A stretch of DNA of 64,000 nucleotides from Ailanthus altissimus (GCA_946807835.1 OX327683.1:2485001-2549000), one strand, 5' to 3'; numbered from the stretch's first letter, positions 1 through 10,080 are shown. Program-made: numbers and translations. The notes: generated by a model not told the origin, from the letters alone.

Positions 1-411
1 GATGATCTTATTGAAGGCGTCTATATGATCTTTCATCGGCGTCCCTTCTGACATGGACAACTGATACAGCTTCTTCTTTATATGTAGTCTGTTGGCCAAT
101 GATTTCCTCATATAAAGAGAGTCAAGCTTCTTCCAAAGATCTATTGCCGTCGTCTCACCACCTACTTCCCTTAGTACTTCATCGCTCAATGATAGAACGA
201 TTGTGCTATGAGCTCTTTCTTGAATGTCCCTTCTTTCTGCTTTTACTCTAGATGACTCTGACGTCTTCTTTTCATCACTAGATGGAGCTGTAGTCTCCTC
301 TAATGCCAAACCAAGTCTTTGGCTCACCAATAACGCCTTAACCTTCATCTTCCACAGATTGAAGTCATTCATACCGTTGAATTTCTCTACCTCATACTTG
401 GGTGTGGCCAT
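1..411 (-). CDS. Ty1/copia gag, N-terminal 137 codons, open at the window edge
   Basis: Read on the minus strand, an ATG at 411-409 opens a frame of 137 codons that runs without a stop off the left edge. It begins MATPKYEVEKFNG and contains NDFNLWKMKV, the usual opening of the UBN2-type gag of plant copia elements, which forms the particle shell. It continues through a DLWKKLDSLY segment to a KDHIDAFNKI segment. A decayed relative lies at 24759-25597, where the same residues carry stop codons. Here the tryptophans are intact, so this is the younger copy. The primer site (429-440) and the LTR array (444-3965) follow in the order expected for a minus-strand element. Whether pol is intact cannot be seen. 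Confidence 0.85.
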   Translation of the reverse strand, partial: MATPKYEVEKFNGMNDFNLWKMKVKALLVSQRLGLALEETTAPSSDEKKTSESSRVKAERRDIQERAHSTIVLSLSDEVLREVGGETTAIDLWKKLDSLYMRKSLANRLHIKKKLYQLSMSEGTPMKDHIDAFNKII

Positions 412-428
412 GTTTGCTTAGAACCAAA

Positions 429-440
429 GCTCTGATACCA
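429..440 (-). promoter_or_regulatory. Primer-binding site, tRNA-iMet type
   Basis: The minus strand reads TGGTATCAGAGC, the standard plant copia primer site complementary to the 3' end of initiator tRNA-Met. It sits three bases from the LTR end (444) and 17 bases upstream of the gag ATG on the minus strand. This fixes both the orientation and the LTR boundary. Confidence 0.85.
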
Positions 441-450
441 GTTTGTTGAA

Positions 451-1130
451 GCGGAAGCACATAAATGAGCTAAACAATTCACCCAAGTAATATAATAATG
501 CAGAACAAGTTATTAAGAAATAAAAGAGAGAAAGGGTAGAAGAAGAACACACAAAGAATTACATGGTTCGGCAACTTGCCTACGTCCACGGCGGATCAAC
601 ATCACACTCTTCTCTTATTATGAATCACAAGGCAACCACAAAGTATGCCTATTACAAGAAAGATCACAAAGAATACTCTCTCTTACTCTCTAGGGATTTT
701 CTCTCACAAAGAACCACTAAGAATAATCACTAAGATTATTGTTGATCACCAAGATCTCTCTAAGATCACAAAGATCTCACTAACTTGATCACAAAGGTTG
801 TCAAGTTCACTCTCTATGTATTTACAAGCCAATTGATAGCCTTTATATAGGCCTTGGGACATCCTAGGTATTCCCTATACGTGTGGGAGTCGTATTAGGG
901 AGTCCTAGAGCAAGTGGGAGACGAAATTAGGAAGTTTCCTAATTTCAGGACACTGTTCCCGCGTTCAGAGCCGCGGCACTGGTTCACGTCACCGCGGCTC
1001 TGGCCCGATATTTGCTAAGCGCTGCGGCGTTGGATCCCAGCGCCGCGGCGCTCAGGTACTGAAAGTGGCGCCGTGGCGCTCATCCTGGTCGCCGCGGCGC
1101 TGGTGCCTGATGCGCGCCCTTCTTCGGTTT
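451..1130 (-). repeat. LTR array unit 1 (680 bp)
   Basis: This is the unit nearest gag and has the shortest GC-rich block (about 960-1110). The minus strand carries a TATATAAAG box near 841-850. It retains the genuine LTR end TGTTGAAG at 444-451. Confidence 0.8.
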
Positions 1131-1830
1131 GCGGAAGCACACAAACGAGCTAAATAATTCACCCACGTAATATAATAATGCAGAACAAGTTATTAAGAAA
1201 TAAAAGAGAGAAAGGGTAGAAAAGAACACACAAAGAATTACGTGGTTCGGCCACTTGCCTACGTCCATGGCGGATCAAGATCACACTCTTCTCTTATTAT
1301 GAATCACAAGGCAACCACAAAGTATGACTATTACAAGAAAGATCACAAAGAATACTCTCTCTTACTCTCTAGGGATTTTCTCTCACAAAGAACCACTAAG
1401 AATAATCACTAAGATTATTGTTGATCACCAAGATCTCTCTAAGATCACAAAGATCTCACTAACTTGATCACAAAGGTTGTCAAGTTCACTCTCTGTGTAT
1501 TTACAAGCCAATTGATAGCCTTTATATAGGCCTTGGGATGTCCTAGGTATTCCCTATACGTGTGGGAGTCGTATTAGGGAGTCCTAGAGCAAGTGGGAGA
1601 CGAAATTAGGAAGTTTCCTAATTTTGGGACATTGTTCCCGCGTTCAGTGCCGCGGCGCTAGTTCGCGTCACCGCAGCACTGGTTCGCATCACCGCGGCTC
1701 TGGCCCGATATTTGCTAAGCGCTGCGGTGCTGGATCCCAGCACCGCGGCGCTCAGGTACTGGAAGTGGCGCCGCGGCGCTCATCCTGGTCGCCGCAGCGC
1801 TGGCACCTGATGCGCGCCCTTCTTCGGTTT
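1131..1830 (-). repeat. LTR array unit 2 (700 bp)
   Basis: It is nearly identical to units 1 and 3. TATA box near 1521-1530. The GC-rich block has one extra ~20-bp copy of a GCCGCGGCGCTGGTTCG-like repeat compared with unit 1, giving the 20-bp length difference. Confidence 0.8.
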
Positions 1831-2530
1831 GCGGAAGCACACAAACGAGCAAAATAATTCACCCACATAATATAATAATGCAGAACAAGTTATTAAGAAA
1901 TAAAAGAGAGAAAGGGTAGAAAAGAACACACAAAGAATTACGTGGTACGGCCACTTGCCTACGTCCATGGCGGATCAAGATCACACTCTTCTCTTATTAT
2001 GAATCACAAGGCAACCACAAAGTATGCCTATTACAAGAAAGATCATAAAGAATACTCTTTCTTACTCTCTAGGGATTTTCTCTCACAAAGAACCACTAAG
2101 AATAATCACTAAGATTATTGTTGATCACCAAGATCTCTCTAAGATCATAAAGATCTCACTAACTTGATCACAAAGGTTGTCAAGTTCACTCTCTGTGTAT
2201 TTACAAGCCAATTGATAGCCTTTATATAGGCCTTGGGATCTCTTGGGTATTCCCTATACGTGTGGGAGTCGTATTAGGGAGTCGTAGAGCAAGTGGGAGA
2301 CGAAATTAGAAAGTTTCCTAATTTTGGGACATTGTTCCCGCGTTCAGCGCCGCGGCGCTAGTTCGCGTCACCGCGGCACTGGTTCGCGTCGCCGTGGCTC
2401 TGGCCCAATATTTGCTAAGCGCTGCGGTGCTGGATCCCAGCACCGCGGCGCTCCGGTACTGGAAGTGGCGCTGCGGCGCTCATCCTGGTCGCCGCGGCGC
2501 TGGCACCTGATGCGCGCCCTTCTTCGGTTT
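1831..2530 (-). repeat. LTR array unit 3 (700 bp)
   Basis: It has the same length and structure as unit 2, with the TATA box near 2221-2230. It differs from unit 2 by scattered substitutions only, so the two may be the product of the most recent duplication. Confidence 0.8.
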
Positions 2531-3187
2531 GCGGAAGCACACAAACGAGCTAAATAATTCACCCACGTAATATAATAATGCAGAACAAGTTATTAAGAAA
2601 TAAAAGAGAGAAAGGGTAGAAAAGAACACACAAAGAATTACGTGGTTCGGCCACTTGCCTACGTCCATGGCGGATCAAGATCACACTCTTCTCTTATTAT
2701 GAATCACAAGGCAACCACAAAGTATGACTATTACAAGAAAGATCACAAAGAATACTCTCTCTTACTCTCTAGGGATTTTCTCTCACAAAGAACCACTAAG
2801 AATAATCACTAAGATTATTGTTGATCACCAAGATCTCTCTAAGATCACAAAGATCTCACTAACTTGATCACAAAAGTTGTCAAGTTCACTCTCTGTGTAT
2901 TTACAAGCCAATTGATAGCCTTTATATAGGCCTTGGGATGTCCTAGGTATTCCCTATACGTGCGGGAGTCGTATTACGGAGTCTTAGAGCAAGTGGGAGA
3001 CGAAATTAGGAAGTTTCCTAATTTCGGGACACTGTTCCCGCCTTTAGCGCCGCGGCGCTGGTTCTCGTCGCTGTGGCTCTGGCCCGATATTTGCTGAGCG
3101 CTGCAGTGCTGGATCCCAGCGCCCGGTGCTCAGGTACTGGAAGTGGCGCCGCGGCGCTGGCGCCTGATGCACGCCCTTCTTCGGTTT
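2531..3187 (-). repeat. LTR array unit 4 (657 bp)
   Basis: TATA box near 2921-2930. It is shorter because the GC-rich block (3045-3175) has lost a segment. It ends at the same CTTCTTCGGTTT junction. Confidence 0.8.
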
Positions 3188-3965
3188 GCGGAAGCAGACA
3201 AACGAGCTAAACAATTCACCCAAGTAATATAATAATGCAGAACAAGTTATTAAGAAATAAAAGAGAGAAATGGTAGAAAAAGAACACACAAAGAATTACG
3301 TGGTTCGGCAACTTGCCTACGTCCACGGCGGATCAAGATCACACTCTTCTCTTATTATGAATCACAAGGCAACCACAAAGTATGCTTATTACAAGAAAGA
3401 TCACAAAGAATACTCTCTCTTACTCACTAGGGATTTTCTCTCACAAAAAATCACTAAGAATAATCACTAAGATTATTGTTGATCACCAAGATCTCTCTAA
3501 GATCACAAATATCTCACTAACTTGATCACAAAGGTTGTCAAGTTCACTCTCTGTGTATTTACAAGCCAATTGATAGCCTTTATATAGGCCTTGGGATGTC
3601 CTAGGTATTCCCTATACGTGTGGGAGTCGTATTAGGGAGTCCTAAAGCAAGTGGGAGACGAAATTAGGAAGTTTCCTAATTTCGGGACACTGTTCCCGCG
3701 TTTAGCGCCGCGGCGCTGGTTCTCGTCGTTGCGGCTCTGGCCCAATATTTGCTGAGCGCTACGGCGCTGGATCCCAGCGCCGCGGCGCTCAGGTACTGGA
3801 AGTGGCGCTGCGGCGCTCATCCTGGTCGCCGCGGCGCTGGCGCCTGATGTGCGCCCTTCTTCGATTTTCGCCTCCTTTCGCGTCCGTCTTCGATCCGTGC
3901 GCACCCTACGCACTTGACTTGATCCCCAAATCATATTCCAATGATTTTTAATCAATATTCTTACA
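3188..3965 (-). repeat. LTR array unit 5 with genuine outer LTR end
   Basis: TATA box near 3579-3589. Unlike the others, this unit continues past the junction point (about 3869) for another ~95 bases to the LTR end, matching the ends at 21819 and 26308. The sequence beyond 3965 belongs to a different copia element. Confidence 0.8.
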
Positions 3966-3969
3966 TTCT

Positions 3970-4146
3970 CCAAAATTCTTCTACACCCATGATCTGCAAC
4001 AAAATAAAAAGATTGATGTGAAACAAATACGTTCTACTGACAACTTTGTAAATTTGTTCACTAAATCTCTACCAACTTCAACTTTTGAGAAACTGGTTTA
4101 CAAGATTGGCATGCGTCGGCTCAATAAGTTGGCAAAACTGATATGA
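3970..4146 (+). pseudogene. Copia RNase H C-terminus, fragment of a second copia family
   Basis: The plus strand is open for 59 codons and reads PKFFYTHDLQ, then DVKQIRSTDNFVNLFTKSLP, then FEKLVYKIGM, ending in TGA. This is the conserved end of copia RNase H (usually ...LADLFTKALP...). Its upstream part is gone because the minus-strand copia with the LTR array lies in it, so this is the host of that insertion. The 3' noncoding region, polypurine tract and 3' LTR follow in order at 4147-4679. Confidence 0.8.
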
Positions 4147-4407
4147 TGTTACTTTGAGGTGAAGCATTTCATCAGAGGGAGCATATTCTTTCAGAAGAAG
4201 AAAAGTGTTAGCTACAAGTGTGTACTGCACTATTTTTTCCTTCGACCAGGTTTTATCCCACTAGGTTTTACTGGCAAGATTTTTAATGAGACAGTATTAA
4301 ACATGTTAGTCACCGTTGTACAAAATAGAGTTGTATTTCTTTAGCAATGTAAAATACAATTAAAAATGGTGTAACCTAAAGGAAAAGTTGAGATTATGGT
4401 GGAGTCC

Positions 4408-4679
4408 AAGGGGGAGTGTTCTAAGTATAATAGTGAACAGTACCGTACAAGTGAACAGTGTCATAAATAGTGTCCTCCATCAAAATTTCACATTGGAAAG
4501 ATTTTACTTCTTTTTCATTCCTTCACTCTATAAATATAAATGAGTACTTTCATTTATGTACAAGTGAGAAATAAATACAAATATTAATATATTTACAAAA
4601 GTGTTTATTTATATTTACACTTTACATTCTAGTTCAAAATTTTTTCTTCTTCATCTTATTATTCACAATAAGAATCACA
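4408..4679 (+). mobile_element. Polypurine tract and 3' LTR of the plus-strand copia
   Basis: A purine run AAGGGGGAG (4408-4416) is followed directly by TGTTCTAAG, the LTR start. A TATA-like CTATAAATATAAA lies near 4530. The end is placed at 4679 (CACA) because the sequence from 4682 on matches another repeat at 10964. The length of ~263 bp is short but normal for copia. The right end is inferred. Confidence 0.65.
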
Positions 4680-4681
4680 TT

Positions 4682-5055
4682 CTTAAAATTATACAATTAA
4701 TCTAATCAATGTATTAATGATAACCATCTTCCTCAGAGAACTTTATTATTAAACCTCACAAACACTTATAAAAATGAGGGCTCTATACCACATTAAGGAT
4801 GAGTCTCTTTTTCTCTTATTTTATGCCATGATGCCTTGTGCTACTGCTATGTAAAAAGGTTAATAAATAATGTATATAAGTGAGATTATTAAGCACGGTA
4901 AAGTGGAAGTAAGTTCGAATTAGGACTATATATCTAATATTCGGTGTCTTTGTTTTCTCTTTTATTTTTATATTGTTAGCCTCAATCAATAGTTTTTCAA
5001 CAAAAAATAAATTCAATTCAATGACTTAGGAGTTGCCTAAATTTTTAGGTCAACA
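4682..5055 (+). mobile_element. Gypsy-like LTR tail, left copy
   Basis: This segment matches 10964-11350 in the same orientation. Both run from a TTAAAATTAT stretch through ATAAAAA, TTTTCTCTTATTTTA and TTTTTCAACAAAAA to GGAGTTGCC, ending in CAACA. Sequence after 5055 fits a heavily mutated TGGCGCC-type primer site, which makes this a 5' LTR. The 5' part of the LTR is missing where the copia is inserted. Confidence 0.7.
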
Positions 5056-5056
5056 A

Positions 5057-5077
5057 TTTGACACAATTTATGGAAAA
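5057..5077 (+). promoter_or_regulatory. Decayed primer-binding site of the gypsy-like element
   Basis: TTTGACACAATTTATGG lines up with TTTGGCGCCGTCTGTGG, the common primer context of Athila/Tat-type gypsy elements. All but one of the differences are G-to-A or C-to-T. The placement directly after the LTR end supports the call. Confidence 0.45.
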
Positions 5078-5574
5078 CAATATAAAAGGCCATGAATACT
5101 AACCATGCGGATGAAATACCTAAAGATAAGTTCTTCATTTTTATCAACATTAATTCATGTGCTAATATTTAATTTTATGATGATTTGTTTTGCTCTTATA
5201 AGAATTGTTTTTGTGTGAAATTAGCTCAATTCATCTCAATTAAAAAGATTTTAGTGTAAATACCTTATTTTTCTTTTGAATTGAATGTGGGAGAATAATT
5301 TTTACCACAAAAATGAGGAAAAAGAGAGAAAGAATTGATTGCCATGCTTCTTGATCCATGGTGTACAAGCATGCTACATGCAAAATTAGAGGTAGAATAA
5401 AAACATAAGAAAAAGGCCATGAAAAAAAAAAAAAAAATCGGAGAGAGCTGAAGACACAGAAGGGACAAAAAAAGTCACTACTAAGACACAGACCACCTCG
5501 ACTACCCTTTACCACTAAACCAATCATTGTTAATCAATAGTTGACTCTATAATAAACCTAACACAGCTACACAT
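5078..5574. other. Noncoding, interior of the decayed gypsy-like element
   Basis: AT-rich sequence with an A15 run near 5420. The minus-strand ORFs here are rich in F, S and L because they read through poly-A/T. I see no domain. Confidence 0.5.
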
Positions 5575-6064
5575 AGACTAGTCTCACTGACATAAAATAG
5601 GAATTGAGTAGATTTTTGGTATATATGGGCTGATAGGTTGTATAACCTAACAGGTTAATCTTTTTTGTTAATGTCCAACGTCTGACCTGTGACAAGTGGT
5701 ACCAGAGCAGACCTAAATTTTTATTTACATATAGGCCCCTAAAATTTCCCAACGGAGATTACCATATGAAGAGTGGGTCTCTCATGTCTTTATGAGGATG
5801 GGCCTTATAGGTTAAGTAGGCCTTAAAAATCTTATTTCTTTAGCACCAATAGATATTTTCACATAGGTAATAGATCCCCTAGCCTTAGAGGGATGGACAG
5901 TACGGGCTAGGTTGGACCTTGAGTTTAGACCAGACCGTGATGTGGGCATCACGAGATTAGGTAGAAGAGGATATTACATCCTACATTGAATAAAAATTAG
6001 GTAGATCTTAGGTATGTATATGCGAGTAGGTAGCATTACCTAATAGGCTAGTCTTTTGAGTCAA
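5575..6064 (+). mobile_element. TRIM-like element: two ~120-bp LTRs around a short interior
   Basis: 5575-5694 and about 5950-6064 are divergent direct repeats sharing GTAGATYTTNGGTATRTATATG, CCTAAYAGG and TCTTTTG-type blocks. Both end in ACA followed by AGTG. A primer site TGGTACCAGAGC (5697-5708) follows the first LTR, and a shortened version follows the second. The interior of about 250 bp has no coding capacity. This is the layout of terminal-repeat retrotransposons in miniature, which depend on other elements for replication. The divergence suggests great age, and exact ends are uncertain. Confidence 0.5.
5697..5708 (+). promoter_or_regulatory. tRNA-Met-type primer site of the TRIM-like element
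   Basis: TGGTACCAGAGC differs by one base from the canonical TGGTATCAGAGC and begins three bases after the first short LTR. Confidence 0.55.
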
Positions 6065-6578
6065 TAACAAGTGCTCAGCCCATGGCAATAGTCATCCTTG
6101 TTGTGACCCATCATCGAAAACATGAAATTCCTCTTGAAATATTCCAAAACCATAAAGGCCTTATAGTAAATCCAATTTGCATTACCATCAACAAGTTTGG
6201 ACATCACCGATTGACTAACCTTTTCATATGCCATCGTTTCTCTTACAAAAATTACCAACTCATCTTTCTCTTCGCATCAATAGAACCCATGAAAACAACC
6301 ACTTTTTTCATGACATTCTTGCTTATGCAAAAGCTAATGGTTGGCTCAACTTTAATGTTTATGCTGATAGTTGAGGTTCGCCATCATTGCAATCTGTGTA
6401 ATCATCATTTTCTACCATCATCGAAGCTCTAGCGAAAATAACAACCATAAGCAGTGTTAAGAGATTAGGCCAAAGATCCAACATTCAATTCAAAAGACTA
6501 GCCTATTAGGTGGTGTCGCTCTTCTCCTTATAAACCTTTCTATTTTCTCACTTTTTTCCTATGTGATACTCGAACGAA

Positions 6579-7619
6579 ACCTCTATCGATGAGGGAGCAA
6601 CATTAGTTGAAGCAATCTGCTCTAGCCCTGCCTTTGTGTCGGGGTGAATTTGTGACCTTTGAATCCTTAGCTACGTGTTTGGTTCTCTAAAACTCATTAG
6701 GCAAAGGTAATGAAAAAGAAAGTATGTACATTTACATGACCTACCTAGATGTCTTATTAATGTGGTAGTACATACGAATGCATATCACAAACATCACGTG
6801 GCTCAATGGGATTCCATGAATTCTATAATACCTGAGAAAGAAAACTTTTATGAAAAAAGGGTGAGTCTAATGACTTAGTGAGTGGATTTAAAAAATGTAT
6901 ATATATTTATTTTTTTATAATAAACTAAATTCTTATATATAATATATACACTTATGGCGTTTCTTTATATAATATCTTATACTCCTTAAATTTTAAGGTA
7001 TTTAAAACAATTACTGATACATGAAAAATACTATCTCAAATATAATATTTTCTTAACTAATTATACATTCATTTATATACTTCAATTCATCTTATTTTCA
7101 TAAGATAAATATAAATAAATAGAACATGTTCAAAAACAATTATAAAAAACAGTTAAATTTTTATTATCTCATACTTTATATTCTATACTTTATACTTTAA
7201 TCACATAAATCATTTAAGTATATTTCTATTACTATATACTATCACGGGTCATAAATATTCTAATTACAAAATCTCTATATTTAACATAATTATAAAATAA
7301 GTTATAGTAAATTTTAAACAAAATTTAAGTACATATGTTGTAATGATCATAATAATTTTTCATTTAATGCAATCATGATCATATCAAAATATATCTTAAA
7401 AGTATAATTAGTTAATCACAATATTTATTTTTTAAAAATAAATTATGAATAAAATAAGGACAATAGTTGTAAAATTAAATATGAAAGTACTATATTAAAA
7501 ACATAATATATGTATTTGTATAGTATTCACTCATTATTCACAACCTTAAATCTTATTTTCTTTAAATGTATGTATATATACACACTCATTAATTTCATAA
7601 ACTCTTCCTTAATTAATTA
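6579..7619. other. AT-rich noncoding interior
   Basis: No domain-bearing reading frame is visible. The sequence is dominated by A/T runs and ATA-type low complexity. Confidence 0.5.
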
Positions 7620-8190
7620 TTAATCATATATAAATACTCATCTATTCCATTGCAAATGAAATATAATATATATATATATATATATACATACCTACATAAA
7701 TACATACATATTAATTTCATGACCAATACAATATAATACACATATGTCAATTTCATGGTTAATAAAATATAATATACATTTCAATTCTACGGCCAATATG
7801 ATATACATACATATTTATTAATTCCATAGCTAATACAATGTAATATATATACATACACAAATACATACATGTCAATTCCATAGCCAATAAAAATATAATA
7901 TGCATACATATATATATATATATACATAAAGATATACCTACATGCATTATACATACATTTACATGTATCTATTCCATGGCTAATATATATACATACATAC
8001 ATACATATATACATACCTGTCTATTTCATAACTAATACAATATAATACATACATAGAGATATATGTACATACATCATACATACATATGTATATACGTACA
8101 CATGTTCATATCATTTTTATGGCCAATAAAATATAATACACATACATATATACACAACACGTACATGCATGCATACAAATACATACATAC
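7620..8190. repeat. Minisatellite of variable 35-80 bp units
   Basis: At least eight degenerate units contain a core like TTTCATGGCCAATAAAATAT followed by runs of ACATACATA or TATATA of different length. Cores are near 7638, 7717, 7751, 7785, 7826, 7876, 7966, 8025 and 8118. Open frames on both strands here, rich in Y, I, M and C, are products of the repeat. Confidence 0.8.
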
Positions 8191-8275
8191 ATGTTTTTCA
8201 CATCATCCAAAAATAAAAATAAAAATATTAAATAACTTTAAAAAAAACCACTCACCAACAACTATTTGGCATCTT

Positions 8276-8420
8276 CATTTTCTTCCTCCATTTTTCATTT
8301 TCTTCTTCTTCTTCTTTATCTTTCTCTTTTCTTTTCTCTTCTCTCCCTCTTTTTCTTTTCTTTTCTCCCTCTTTCCCTCTTTTTTTGTTTTCCCTTTTTC
8401 TTCTTTCTCTAATCCTAAAA
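8276..8420 (+). repeat. Polypyrimidine tract
   Basis: About 145 bases of almost pure C/T on the plus strand. The frames it creates (F/S-rich on plus, K/E-rich on minus) are low complexity and not real proteins. Confidence 0.8.
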
Positions 8421-8876
8421 GAGTCAACAAAAAAATCAATGTCACTTTTTTTTTATTCTTCTCCAACCTTCTAAATCTTCCACAAGTGAGTTCTATATGT
8501 TAATATATATAAATATATCTTTTTTTTCTTTCCACCTCCATCACAATAAATATATATTTATTAAAAATTTTAAAAATAATTCCATCAACTATCACCCCAC
8601 ATATCTAATTTATAATTATAATAATAATAATATATAATAATCTATAGCCCCTAATATCTAAATAATATCTAATATATATATATATATAATACCATGAGCT
8701 CCACATGCTTAATAATAATATAAAAAAATAAAAAATAAAATATAAAGAAATTAGGTGTTAAAGTAGCCCTTTCGTTTGGCACACTAAGTCCATTCTCAAT
8801 TTTTTCCTTTATTATTTTTTTGTACCTCAAAAATGCTATTAGTTAGCTATGATATTAAGCCCAAAAGCTTCAACTT

Positions 8877-8889
8877 GGCTTTGATACCA
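8877..8889 (-). promoter_or_regulatory. Primer site of the short-LTR element
   Basis: The minus strand reads TGGTATCAAAGCC, matching initiator tRNA-Met with one mismatch, nine bases inside the LTR at 8898. It fixes the minus orientation. Confidence 0.55.
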
Positions 8890-9022
8890 CTATTAGTTGT
8901 TAGAAAATTGAACCTAGGTTCAACATTCAACTCAAAAGAGTAGCTTATTAAGTAGTGTGACCCTTTTCCTTACAAACCTTTCTATTTTCTACATTTTTCC
9001 TATGTGGAACAAGGACTCAACA

Positions 9023-9799
9023 AATAGAAACAAAACTAGCAAAGCAACAATGATAACCACTAACAGATCTGTCCCCTAAGACCATCGTTTTAACAACTAG
9101 TAGTCATTGTTATCTTCGATTGCTCAGACCATAACAGATTAGATTATAATTTGAAACTTGCTGGGGCTTTAGCAACGGTAGTGGTTATCAAACAAAAGCA
9201 ACTAGCTAGAACAACAACAGTAGTTATAGAGCTCGAGGCAATCCTTAACCTAAACTCATATAGCTCCTCTGACTCTCTTCACACCTTGAGGCATACATTA
9301 TGCAAGTCATCCATTTGTTTCTCTCTATCACCAACCTTGTACTATAGCCTCCACCATTACCAACTCATTATTTGTCCCTGCTCAACTTTTGGAACTTGGT
9401 GAAGCCGAGTGACTCAAGTAGGTACAACTGTTTGGCCAAGGAATAATAACAACCACTTATTGAAACCTTCAATAGAAATGATAATAATCATAAAACAGAA
9501 GCAACCATTGATAAACAACAATAATAATCTCCTCTATAAACTAAGGTTGGTTGAATCTCTAACTCTACTAGAGAAGTGATAGTTATCTCATTCGAACTAA
9601 GGGCAATCCCACATTTACTAACCAAGGCAGCGACCAAGACCCTGAGTCGTTGCTCCGATGTTTGGAGAGAATAAAGCCAGCAACCATAATGCTTCTGCAT
9701 TCCTTGTAAAAAAAAAATCATGTTTATCAAAACACTAAGAAGATGGTGACTCAGGGTGTACACTAACAAAAGGTCATGACCACGATCTTTAAGTAACTC
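9023..9799. other. Noncoding, no recognisable gene
   Basis: A 121-codon minus-strand frame (9488-9853) overlaps the start of a tandem repeat and has no domain or usable context. I see nothing else here. Confidence 0.45.
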
Positions 9800-10080
9800 C
9801 CAAGCTCGACCAATAAGTCTGCCCCAAATCTGACTGACTAAAGCTCTCTTCAAGCTTGATCACTTAAGTCCACTTTGATATTGACCAAAGCTCTTATCAA
9901 GCTCGATCACCTAAGTCCACCCAAGGCTTACTCTTAAGATGTTACAGAGCCTAATCACATAAGCCTGCCTCGAGGATGACTAAGGCCCTCACCGAGCTCG
10001 ATTACTTAAACCTACACCGAAGTCAACCACTTAAGCTCTTACCAAGATCGACTGTGTAAACCCTTTTTACTTGGTATTAT
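9800..10080. repeat. Degenerate ~55-60 bp tandem repeats
   Basis: About four units share GACYAAAGCTCT, CAAGCTCGATCACTTAAG and CCACC-like blocks. They are probably part of the LTR whose tail is at 10964-11350. Confidence 0.6.

Larger units (their letters stand above)
444..3965 (-). mobile_element. Copia 5' LTR expanded into a five-unit tandem array
   Basis: The LTR starts TGTTGAAG next to the primer site and its outer end is near 3965 (ATATTCTTACA). Between these the LTR body is present five times head to tail, with unit starts at 451, 1131, 1831, 2531 and 3188. The internal junctions share one sequence, CTTCTTCGGTTT followed by GCGGAAGCA. There the last ~90 bases of one LTR copy and the first seven of the next are missing. 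Only the first unit has the true inner end and only the last has the true outer end. Single LTRs of related elements (21190-21819 and 25631-26308) show what one copy looks like. Each unit carries a TATA box and a GC-rich block. A shared junction suggests one founding event followed by unequal exchange (inference). Confidence 0.85.
6455..9022 (-). mobile_element. Non-autonomous LTR element with ~125-bp LTRs (minus strand)
   Basis: Direct repeats at 6455-6578 and 8898-9022 share CAACATTCAAYTCAAAAGA, AAACCTTTCTATTTTCT and TTTTTCCTATGTG. The right copy has TG...CA ends (TGTTAGAAAA to ACTCAACA), and a primer site reading TGGTATCAAAGCC on the minus strand lies at 8877-8889. The interior of 2.3 kb has no gag or pol, only AT-rich sequence and a minisatellite. 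The LTR block CAAAAGACTAGCCTATTAGG is the reverse complement of one in the TRIM-like LTR at 5950-6064, so the two elements are related. Confidence 0.55.

Noticed and set aside
1080..2668. Repeated minus-strand ORFs of about 62 codons (1080-1268, 1780-1968, 2480-2668, similar at 3044-3289) that look like a conserved hydrophobic peptide family
   Set aside because: They recur only because the LTR itself is repeated. They span the U3/R region, and the single-copy LTRs at 21 and 25 kb do not keep them open.
6082..6432. 116-codon plus-strand ORF
   Set aside because: No domain. It lies between two small LTR elements and the opposite strand is also open, as expected of chance ORFs.
7620..8190. Regularly spaced repeats that might suggest a CRISPR array
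   Set aside because: The units are degenerate, vary in length, and the sequence between cores is simple ACATA/TATA repeat. The DNA is plant nuclear.
8063..8503. 146-codon plus-strand ORF ending in a phenylalanine/serine-rich stretch, and its lysine/glutamate-rich minus-strand partner
   Set aside because: Produced by a minisatellite and a polypyrimidine tract. No domain and no complexity.
9488..9853. 121-codon minus-strand ORF
   Set aside because: No recognisable domain. It overlaps the tandem repeat starting near 9800 and stands alone in decayed transposon sequence.
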